Of a stretch of 64,000 bases of DNA, positions 27,863-35,086 are shown one piece after another. The notes under the pieces are model-generated. The model saw nothing but the letters and a program-made list of their open reading frames with translations, made no database searches and was not told where the DNA came from. A program made the translations under genes and the position numbers. The first letter of the stretch is position 1; each line of letters begins with the position of its first letter. Source of the stretch: an uncultured Collinsella sp. (GTDB taxonomy: Bacteria > Actinomycetota > Coriobacteriia > Coriobacteriales > Coriobacteriaceae); contig CAUAEH010000001.1 of the NCBI GenBank assembly GCA_958427975.1, forward strand, positions 31,875 through 95,874, given 5' to 3'.

Positions 27863-27917
27863 TGTACGCCAGCATCCAAAGATGTCGAAAAATGTCGACT
27901 TTGGATGCTGGTGTACA
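27863..27917. repeat. 55-bp palindrome with TGTACA-type ends, copy 2
   Basis: Nearly identical to 26784-26838: the same CCAGCATCCAAAG/CTTTGGATGCTGG arms and the same centre. The left end reads TGTACG instead of TGTACA, so one arm has drifted. It lies just downstream of the glutaredoxin gene (minus strand). Confidence 0.8.
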
Positions 27918-27964
27918 TGTTTGGATCGTATGGGTTGGGGCCCTGGACGGACAGAGCGTGCGTA

Positions 27965-28210
27965 CTAGAGCAGGTTTTCCTGCACCCACGCGATGATGTC
28001 GCTCGATTCGTAGAGTGGTTTGCCGTCGATGAACAGGCAGGGAACCTGGCGTTTTCCGCCGACGGCGATGAGTGTCTGTTCGGCATCGGAATCGGTCGAG
28101 ATATTGCGCTCGGGAATGGTCACGCCGTTATCGGCCAAAAAGTGCTTGACCTTTAAGCAATACGGGCAGCCGGTCATAACGTACAGCGCGAGCTCGTGAT
28201 TAGTAGCCAT
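27965..28210 (-). CDS. Glutaredoxin-like protein
   Basis: This 81-aa single-domain protein has active site CPYC at 15-18 (VMTGCPYCLK), the cis-proline in RQVPCLFIDGK, and the C-terminal glutathione-fold pattern YESSDIIAWVQ. The start at 28210 has GGAG just upstream; longer starts have none. Such small glutaredoxins reduce disulfides or ribonucleotide reductase using glutathione or another thiol. Coriobacteria generally lack a clear glutathione pathway, so the physiological reductant is uncertain. It follows the XRE/TipAS regulator on the same strand by about 50 bp and may be co-transcribed with it. Confidence 0.88.
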   Translation of the reverse strand: MATNHELALYVMTGCPYCLKVKHFLADNGVTIPERNISTDSDAEQTLIAVGGKRQVPCLFIDGKPLYESSDIIAWVQENLL

Positions 28211-28261
28211 AGGTCTCCAATCGGTTGAGGTTTTGATTGAAATACCCAAAGCCGCCGCGGT

Positions 28262-29089
28262 CTATGCGCGGGCCAGTGACGACTCGATGGCCTGGACCAG
28301 AAACGCCGTGGCTCCGGTGCCGCAGGGCTTGTCGTAGTAGTCGATAAAGCGCTGGTCGGCAAGATAACCGTGGGCGAGGCCCCGGTACGCTTCGCTTTGG
28401 GGCTCGTGTCCCCAGTTGAGACCAATCCAACGACGATGCATCGCGACAAGCTTGCGAGCCTCGTTTCCGTCCGCATCGCCGTCGCCCATGGCAATCGAGA
28501 GCTGACCCAAAATAGCGCGTTCAAGTTCCTTCATGTCGTTCCATGTCTGAGGATCCATGTCCAGTAACGTTTCGTTTGCTGCATCGATAGCCTCATTGCC
28601 ATAGCGCGCCCGCGCTTCGGCGCCGTAGCGCTCCTCGTTTTCCTGTACGGTGTGCCAGCGCTCCAGTTGCGGCAGGACGGCGCCCATGAGCGAGACGGCT
28701 TCGTCGAGCGACATGCCGGTGTTTTGCGCCAGCCGCGGGGCACAATCTTCAATCATCGCCTCCATGGTGGTGCCGTAGGTGTACTTGCCGTGGTCGTAGC
28801 ACCACTTGCAGTAATGGTCGGTCGTGGCGCCCGTGGCATCGGTGCCGCAGTCGTCGGGCGTGAGTATCATGCCGCAGCTCTGACAATAGTGCTCGGGCAT
28901 TTCGAGCAGATGAGACAGCGGCTCGCCGGTCACGGCGGCAATGAGTTTCATCATGTCGATGCCCGGTGTGACCTCGCCGCGTTCCCAACGGCTGATGGCC
29001 TGGCGTGTGACGAAGAGCTTGGCGGCGAGCTGCTCCTGGGTAAGGTGATGGGCGCGACGGATGGCAATGAGCTTTTCTGCAAAGGCCAT
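28262..29089 (-). CDS. XRE regulator fused to zinc ribbon and TipAS ligand domain
   Basis: This is a 275-aa protein. Residues 1-60 are a Cro/CI helix-turn-helix (HHLTQEQLAAKLFVTRQAIS, RWERGEVTPG). Residues about 66-100 form a zinc ribbon with Cys69, Cys72, Cys94 and Cys97 (YCQSCGMIL..YCKWCY). Residues about 150-272 match the TipAS antibiotic-sensing domain: YGAEARARYGNEAIDAANE, then EAYRGLAHGYLADQRFIDYY and the AFLVQAIESSLA end. TipAS normally follows a MerR domain, so this domain order is uncommon. It probably senses a small ligand or drug and controls itself and the downstream glutaredoxin. The ligand is unknown. Confidence 0.85.
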   Translation of the reverse strand: MAFAEKLIAIRRAHHLTQEQLAAKLFVTRQAISRWERGEVTPGIDMMKLIAAVTGEPLSHLLEMPEHYCQSCGMILTPDDCGTDATGATTDHYCKWCYDHGKYTYGTTMEAMIEDCAPRLAQNTGMSLDEAVSLMGAVLPQLERWHTVQENEERYGAEARARYGNEAIDAANETLLDMDPQTWNDMKELERAILGQLSIAMGDGDADGNEARKLVAMHRRWIGLNWGHEPQSEAYRGLAHGYLADQRFIDYYDKPCGTGATAFLVQAIESSLARA

Positions 29090-29217
29090 AGCGGCTCCTT
29101 TCTGCTGGTTGATGGCTTAAGCATACGCGGCAGCAGGTGCCCTTCCAAGCAACCGTTGGTTGCACGACGGGGGACCGCGACAAAGAATTGCGCGCAGCGC
29201 CCCATGCCCCCATGCCG

Positions 29218-29223
29218 TACAAT
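29218..29223 (+). promoter_or_regulatory. -10-like TACAAT directly before trmO
   Basis: TACAAT ends 7 bp before the ATG at 29231 and no Shine-Dalgarno sequence is seen. A transcript starting at its usual distance would begin at or next to the start codon, which suggests a leaderless mRNA. Confidence 0.4.
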
Positions 29224-29230
29224 GACCGGC

Positions 29231-29968
29231 ATGGAACCTATCGCACACATACATACCGACCTGCCGCAGAAGTTCGGCATTCCGCGCAACAGCTTTTTGG
29301 CGCCTCATCTGCAGGGACGCATCGTTTTTGAGCCGGAATTTGCCTCCAACGCAGCGGTTGAGGGTCTGGACTCCTTCTCTCACCTATGGCTGCTCTGGCG
29401 CTTCGAAAACGGCACACCAGGCGGCACAGCTAAGGACATAGCTGCCGATGCCAAGACGCAGGACAGGTCCGGCACCAATGCCAAGTGGTCGAAAACTGTG
29501 CGTCCGCCGCGCCTGGGTGGAGCCGAGCGCGTGGGCGTCTTTGCCACGCGCAGCCCGTTTCGCCCTAATCCCATCGGTCTCACCTGCGTCAAGCTCGATC
29601 GTGTCGAGTTCACCGACGATGGCCCCATCATCTATGTGCTGGGGGCCGATCTGCGCGACGGCACGCTCATCTACGACATTAAGCCCTACATTCCGTTTGC
29701 GGACTGCCACTCGGATGCGACCGGCGGCTGGATCGAGGATGCTCCGTGGCAAGAGCTCAATGTTAAGTTTCCGCAAGCACTGCAGGATATGGTCCCGCCC
29801 GCAAAGCTCCCCGGCTTGGTCGAGGTCCTTCGCCAAGATCCGCGCCGCGCGGGCAGCAAGCACGAGCCAAACCGCGTTTACCACTTGGCTTACGCCGGGC
29901 TCGACATATCGTTTACGGTCGACGGAGCCAGGTTGACGGTAACCGCCATCAACGACGCGCGGGACTAA
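29231..29968 (+). CDS. trmO: TrmO-like tRNA (t6A37) N6-methyltransferase
   Basis: This 245-aa protein is of the TsaA/TrmO (UPF0066) beta-barrel family, which methylates threonylcarbamoyladenosine at tRNA position 37 using SAM. Diagnostic pieces are IAHIHTDLPQKFGIPRNSFL, GLDSFSHLWLLWRF, VFATRSPFRPNPIGL and LIYDIKPYIPFAD. The C-terminal domain of about 80 residues contains DPRRAG..YHLAYAGLDISF. An in-frame ATG three codons earlier is possible. It is a monocistronic gene divergent from the XRE/TipAS regulator. Confidence 0.9.
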   Translation: MEPIAHIHTDLPQKFGIPRNSFLAPHLQGRIVFEPEFASNAAVEGLDSFSHLWLLWRFENGTPGGTAKDIAADAKTQDRSGTNAKWSKTVRPPRLGGAERVGVFATRSPFRPNPIGLTCVKLDRVEFTDDGPIIYVLGADLRDGTLIYDIKPYIPFADCHSDATGGWIEDAPWQELNVKFPQALQDMVPPAKLPGLVEVLRQDPRRAGSKHEPNRVYHLAYAGLDISFTVDGARLTVTAINDARD

Positions 29969-30076
29969 CCATCCGTCCGCACCCGTCAAATTAAGCGCCA
30001 AACCCCGCGTCAAAACCGCCCACGCTGGTGGACAATAACGCCTACCAAAACAATCAACTTTGTACGGGAGCTCAGC

Positions 30077-31291
30077 ATGAAATACGACTTTAGCTCGCTT
30101 ATCGACCGCCACGGCATGGACTCTATCGCTGTTGACTCTTGGGGTGAGATCCCCGGTATGGCCCCGAACGCACCCGACGAGGGCTTCGACCGCATCCCCA
30201 TGTGGGTGGCCGACATGAATTTTGCCACGGTGCCCACGGTCCAGGAACACATCATTCAGCGTGCCCAGCACCCCATGTTTGGCTACTTTAACCCGCGCGC
30301 TGAGTACTTCGATCGCATCATCGAATGGCAGAACCGCCGCAATGGCGTCGAAGGTTTGAGCCCTGAACATATCGGCTACGAAAACGGCGTGCTGGGCGGC
30401 GTCGTGTCGACGCTGCGCGCGTATGTCCAGCCGGGCGATGCGGTGCTGGTCCACAGCCCTACCTACATCGGCTTTACCAAGTCCATTGAGGCCGCGGGCT
30501 ATCACGTTGTCCACAGCCCTCTTAAGCTCGACGACCAGGGCGTGTGGCGTATGGACTTTGAGGACATGGAGCACAAGCTCGCCCAAAACCACATCCATGC
30601 CGCGGTGTTCTGCTCGCCGCACAATCCCTGCGGCCGCGTATGGGAACGCGACGAGATCGAGCGCGCCATGGACATCTATCGCCAGCACGATTGCGTAGTG
30701 ATCTCGGACGAGATTTGGTCCGATATCATCCTGCCGGGGCACAAGCACATCCCGACGCAGTCGGTGAGCGAGGATGCCCGCATGCGCACGGTTGCCCTCT
30801 ACGCGCCCAGCAAGACGTTCAACCTGGCGGGTCTGGTTGGCAGCTATCACATCATCTATAACGAGACGCTGCGCGACCGCGTGTGCGCCGTGTCCAACAA
30901 GACCCACTACAACGAGATGAACGTCCTCTCCATGCATGCGCTTATCGGTGCCTACCAGCCGCAGGGCTACGAGTGGGTGGACGAGCTCAACCAGGTGCTT
31001 GCCGGCAATATCGAGTACTTCTGCACGTATGCAGAAAAACATTGGAAGGGCGTCGCGTTTTCGCGTCCGCAGGGCACGTACATGGTGTTTCTGGACTGCA
31101 CCGAGTGGTGTTGCGAGCATGGCCGTGATATTCAGTGGCTGCTCGACGAGGGCGCCCGCGTGGGCGTGGGGTATCAGGATGGCCGTCCGTTCCACGGGCC
31201 CTGCCACATTCGCGTGAATCTGGCGCTGCCGCTTTCGCGCGTAAAGGAAGCGTGCGACCGCCTGGACCGCTACGTTTTTAATGCACGGTAA
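30077..31291 (+). CDS. MalY/PatB-type PLP-dependent C-S lyase or aminotransferase
   Basis: This is a 404-aa fold-type I PLP enzyme. The schiff-base lysine is Lys246 in APSKTFNLAGL, and cofactor contacts appear in FCSPHNPCGRVW and VVISDEIWSD. The N-terminal FDRIPMWVADMNFATVP region is typical of MalY/PatB, which cleave cystathionine and related thioethers to pyruvate, ammonia and a thiol. The RBS is GGGAG before the ATG. It stands as a single gene. Its position next to trmO seems incidental. Substrate choice between cystathionine and other cysteine conjugates cannot be decided. Confidence 0.88.
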   Translation: MKYDFSSLIDRHGMDSIAVDSWGEIPGMAPNAPDEGFDRIPMWVADMNFATVPTVQEHIIQRAQHPMFGYFNPRAEYFDRIIEWQNRRNGVEGLSPEHIGYENGVLGGVVSTLRAYVQPGDAVLVHSPTYIGFTKSIEAAGYHVVHSPLKLDDQGVWRMDFEDMEHKLAQNHIHAAVFCSPHNPCGRVWERDEIERAMDIYRQHDCVVISDEIWSDIILPGHKHIPTQSVSEDARMRTVALYAPSKTFNLAGLVGSYHIIYNETLRDRVCAVSNKTHYNEMNVLSMHALIGAYQPQGYEWVDELNQVLAGNIEYFCTYAEKHWKGVAFSRPQGTYMVFLDCTEWCCEHGRDIQWLLDEGARVGVGYQDGRPFHGPCHIRVNLALPLSRVKEACDRLDRYVFNAR

Positions 31292-31435
31292 GTGAGCGCT
31301 GTATGCGGGGTCTTCTGCCAAGTCGGCTGGAAGGCCCCACACGGTAAAGCGTCTGTAACAATTGGGTGCTCGTGTGGTTTTGTTTGCTATTATCTTTAGC
31401 CATTTCAGTCTGTAAACAGGATTGTCTGGAGCTCG

Positions 31436-32305
31436 ATGAAAAGACCCCGTCGCTCGGTTGCCATATCGTTGTTTGTTGCGCTTGCGGTGGCGAGTGCCTT
31501 TGTCGTAGCGATAGCTGGCTGTTCTGGGCGTAATGGCGAAGCCTCGACGTCTGCATCAAAAGGTCTGGACGCCTCGCAGGTCAAAGACGACGACCTCAAG
31601 ACGCTCAACGTCGGCAGCGACCTCTATCCACCGTTTGTGTATACCGACGAGTACGGCGATATCGTTGGCCTGGATGTTGAGATATTGACCGAGGCTTTGG
31701 CCCGCATTGGTTACAAACCAAAGTACCAGCTGATCGATTGGGAAAAGAAGAACGAGCTGCTGGCGAGCGGCGAACTCGATTGCGTCATGGGCAGCTTTAG
31801 CATGACGGGTCGCGAAAACGAGTATCGGTGGGCCGGCCCGTACCTTGCGAGCCGCCAGGTGGTCGCGGTCGATCCCCAGAGCGATATCTACTCGCTTGCC
31901 GATCTTGAGGACAAGGTCGTGGCGGTCCAGTCCACCACCAAGCCCGAGGACATTTTGCTCAATCATACAAATGAAAACGTTCCGCAGATCAAAGAGCTCT
32001 ACTGCTTTTCGGACCGCTCATACCTGAACCCAGCGCTCGTCGAGGGTCTGGTCGACGCCATCGCCGCGCATGAGTCCTCGCTGCTCACCTACGAAAAAGA
32101 CTATGGCGTAACGTATCGCATTTTGGATGAGCCGCTGCTAGAGGTTGGTTTGGGTACCGCTTTCGATATCAACGATACGCGCGGCATCGACGTTAAGCTC
32201 ACCCGTGTCTACCAGGAAATGCTTGCCGATGGCACCATGGAACGTCTGGTGTCAAAGTACTTTGATGACCCTTCGCCATTTTTGAATATGGAGGGCCTGT
32301 CATGA
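31436..32305 (+). CDS. Solute-binding lipoprotein (SBP_bac_3) coupled to a hybrid kinase
   Basis: This 289-aa protein has a lipoprotein signal peptide with lipobox AIAGC (Cys29), then a periplasmic amino-acid-binding-like fold: LNVGSDLYPPFVYTDEYGDI, GLDVEILTEALARIGY, CVMGSFSMTGRE and the DLEDKVVAVQSTT hinge strand. No permease or ATPase gene accompanies it. Its stop overlaps the start of the sensor-kinase gene by 4 bp (ATGA at 32302-32305). The pair therefore looks like an extracellular sensor subunit for the kinase, not a transporter. The ligand is unknown. Confidence 0.85.
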   Translation: MKRPRRSVAISLFVALAVASAFVVAIAGCSGRNGEASTSASKGLDASQVKDDDLKTLNVGSDLYPPFVYTDEYGDIVGLDVEILTEALARIGYKPKYQLIDWEKKNELLASGELDCVMGSFSMTGRENEYRWAGPYLASRQVVAVDPQSDIYSLADLEDKVVAVQSTTKPEDILLNHTNENVPQIKELYCFSDRSYLNPALVEGLVDAIAAHESSLLTYEKDYGVTYRILDEPLLEVGLGTAFDINDTRGIDVKLTRVYQEMLADGTMERLVSKYFDDPSPFLNMEGLS

Positions 32306-34494
32306 TCGATGCGCCCGACCACGCCGCTCAGGAGCGGGGCAATCGTTCGACAGGGGCATGGCTTCTTGTCGCTCTGCTGGGGATAGCGCTCTCGGTTGTT
32401 GCCGGCATGATGAGCTACGGTTACACGACGGCCCAAGCCGAGCAGCGCTTTGCCGACGTTGTCGATTACGTGGCGACGCAGAGCCTTTCCTACGATGCAT
32501 TCAACAGCGCCTATACGACTAAAAACCTGATTCGCGTTATGGAGATCGCCGGAGAGACAGCGCGCGATATGGAGCGCGACGGTTCGGTGGATAACGCCAC
32601 GCTGGAGCAATATACCGACCAGTTCAACGTGAGCGCACTGATCGTGACGGACGCATCGGGCAATTTGGTGTCCGAGTCCTCGACCGATGGCGTGGGCTAC
32701 GAGTCGCTCACTACGTATCTCAAAGAATCACCCGTGCTGGAGGTGGCAACTCATCCGCTTAAGTCCTATACCGCCCGCATCACGCTTGCGGATGATTCGG
32801 TCGCAGACATTGGCTGCGTGTCTCGGCGGGATGGCGAGGGCGTCGTTATCGCGGTAAGGCATCAGGGCGCGAAGGCAGTTGCAAGCAATACGCTCAAACT
32901 GTAGAGCCTGCTCGGTGGTTATGAGACCATCGACAGTGGCAATATCGTGATCGAAAGCGATGGCAAGGTCGTTGCGACCAATGCCGTTGAACCCACCATA
33001 TTGGGCGTATTCGATCTGCCTGCGACGGATGCCTTCATTGTCGACGGTATAAAGGATCGGTGCCCGGCTGGTAAGGTCAGATTGGTCAACGCCAATGGCG
33101 AGTGGTATTTGGGCACATTTGGAAAAGCACGCGGGTTCTACGTGTACACCTATGCCTCGGCGCGGCGCTACTTTGAGGTTGTCGCGGCTGTTGCTGCTGG
33201 CGTGCTGGTGCTCTACAGCGGTGTTGTAGCCGTTGTTGTGATGGTGCGTCGCCGCGCCGACCGTCGACGTTTGACGGACTTGCTGCAGCAGGAGCGCGAC
33301 TATGGCGACAAGCTGGCAAAGGCGGCGCGTGAGGCCTCGTCTGCCAACTCGGCAAAGACGGAGTTTTTGCGCCGCATGAGCCACGATCTGCGCACGCCCA
33401 TCAACGGCATTCGCGGTATGGTCGAGGTCGGCGATGCCAATGCGGACGATCTGCAAAAGCAGACCGAGTGCCGCTCAAAAATCTGGACAGCATCGGGACT
33501 GCTGCTCGACCTTGCCAACGAGGCACTCGATATGAGTCGCCTGGAGAGCGGGCAGGTCGACCTGGAGCTTGTTCCCACAAACTTGGCGACCCTCAACCAC
33601 GAGGTGCGCGATATTCTTGAGCGCCAGGCCGAGGAGCGTCTGGTCACAATTATCTGCGACCAGCAGACCCTTGATCATCCCTATGCACGGGCGAGCGTGA
33701 CGCACCTCAAGCGCTTGTTGCTCAATATTGCCGGCAATGCCGTCAAGTACAACCGCCAGGGCGGCTATGTTCGCCTGGTGTGCCGCGAGGTGGGGCCAGC
33801 GAATGGCGTCCCCGTCTATGAATACACGATCGCCGACAACGGTATTGGCATGAGCGATGAGTTCCAACAGCACCTCTACGAGCCTTTTTGCCGCGAGGAG
33901 CAACAGGTGGAAGGCGCTTCATCGGGAACTGGCCTGGGCGCGCCTATCGCAAAACAGTTGGTCGAGCTTATGGGCGGAACCATGAGCTTTACGAGTGTCT
34001 TGGGGCAGGGGACGACGTTTACCATCCGCCTGCCGTTCGAGAAATGCAAACGTTCCGAGATTCCTCAGGATGTGCGCGTGGACGCGGGCGATGGCGATGC
34101 GCTCCAGGGCCTGCGTGTTTTGCTCGTAGAGGATAACGATCTGAATGCCGAGATCGCGCAGTTTACGCTCGGCCATGCCGGTGCCGTCGTGACGCATGCT
34201 AAGGATGGTGAGTCTGCCGTCGAGATGTTTACCGCGAGCGCACCGCACGAGTATGACGTGGTGTTGATGGACATCATGATGCCTGGCATCGATGGCCTTG
34301 AGGCCACGCGTCAGATTCGCGCACTCGATCGCGAGGATGCCGCGACCACGCCGATTATCGCCGTGAGTGCCAACGCCTTTGCCGACGACCGCAGGCTTTC
34401 GCGTGAGGCGGGCATGGATGCGCACCTGAGTAAACCCGTGAGCTCGCAGGAGCTCGTTGGGGCGCTTGCACACATAGCCGCCGACGCTTTATAA
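32302..34494 (+). pseudogene. Hybrid sensor histidine kinase interrupted by an in-frame amber codon
   Basis: One continuous frame of 731 codons holds a single internal TAG at 32902-32904 (codon 201). Protein similarity runs straight through it: the codons after it read SLLGGYETIDSGNIVIESDG in the same sensor domain. Layout: TM about 15-37, extracellular Cache-like sensor to about 290, TM about 293-315, coiled coil, HisKA with His361 (RRMSHDLRTPINGI), HATPase (NIAGNAVKYN, DNGIGMS, SGTGLGAPIA) and a receiver with Asp657 (VVLMDIMMPG). A C-to-T change in an original CAG would explain it. It makes either a truncated sensor or, by readthrough, a full kinase. A sequencing variant is possible. Confidence 0.8.
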
Positions 34495-34496
34495 GC

Positions 34497-34536
34497 ATAT
34501 GGCCCGGTTCCAAGGTGGGTTGGAACCGGGCCATAT
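34497..34536. terminator. Bidirectional hairpin between convergent genes
   Basis: ATATGGCCCGGTTCCA (34497-34512) pairs perfectly with TGGAACCGGGCCATAT (34521-34536), 16 bp with an 8-nt loop. It starts 3 bp after the kinase stop and ends 29 bp before the stop of the convergent flavin-binding gene. The T-runs are weak on both sides. Confidence 0.75.
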
Positions 34537-34564
34537 TGCTATTTGTGAGTTTTGCTTTTGGGAC

Positions 34565-35044
34565 TTACTTTTCCTGAATCTGCTTGCCGCAAAGATGCTC
34601 AATCGTAATCTCGTAGAGCTGGACGCCCTTAATGTCCTTGGCGATTTCCTCTTCGACTTCCTCGGCGGAAGGGTAGTACTTAAGGGCGAGCTGGCGGACT
34701 TTATCCTCGATAAACGCGGGGGTGTCATTCGCCAGGCGACAGCGGCCAAAGACCACGGTGCTCATAACGTAGGGAGCCCAGTCACCGTTCTTGTGCCACT
34801 CGTTGCCGTAAACGGTAAAGCAGACCTTGTCATCGCGCTTGAGTGAATCGACCTTGTGGCCAGCCTTGGCGCCATGGAAATAAATCTTGTCGTGCTCGGT
34901 GTCAAAGAAGTAGTTGACGGGAATGGCGTACGGGTAGCCATCGTCGCCGTTGACGGCAAAGACGCCGCGCTTGCAGGTAGCGAGCAGTTCGCGCGCTTCC
35001 TCGTCGGTGATGGCGCGTTTCTTTCGACGTAAGGGCCTAAACAT
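34565..35044 (-). CDS. Flavin-binding pyridoxamine-5'-phosphate-oxidase-like (NimA-like) protein
   Basis: This 159-aa protein is of the split-barrel FMN-binding family. FAVNGDDGYPYAIPVNYFFD and IYFHGAKAGHKVDSLKRDDK with VCFTVYG match the NimA/PNPOx-like group, with the conserved histidine in AGHK. The start at 35044 has AAGGA upstream. NimA relatives in anaerobes reduce nitroimidazoles or act as flavin or haem carriers. A drug-related role here is only a family-based possibility. It ends with a cysteine-containing tail, HLCGKQIQEK, as in several Nim-like proteins. It lies just upstream of the second kinase gene in map order, on the same strand as it. Confidence 0.82.
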   Translation of the reverse strand: MFRPLRRKKRAITDEEARELLATCKRGVFAVNGDDGYPYAIPVNYFFDTEHDKIYFHGAKAGHKVDSLKRDDKVCFTVYGNEWHKNGDWAPYVMSTVVFGRCRLANDTPAFIEDKVRQLALKYYPSAEEVEEEIAKDIKGVQLYEITIEHLCGKQIQEK

Positions 35045-35086
35045 CGTTGGCTTCCTTTCTGGTCGTGCGTGGTGGTTGAGCACAAA

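Noticed and set aside
27513..28086. Minus-strand frames across the MITE-like element and the second 55-bp palindrome
   Set aside because: Unlike any protein I recognise, low-complexity, and they cross the inverted repeats.
29384..31342. 652-codon minus-strand frame opposite trmO and malY
   Set aside because: Shadow of G+C-rich codons; both plus-strand genes have clear family motifs and starts.
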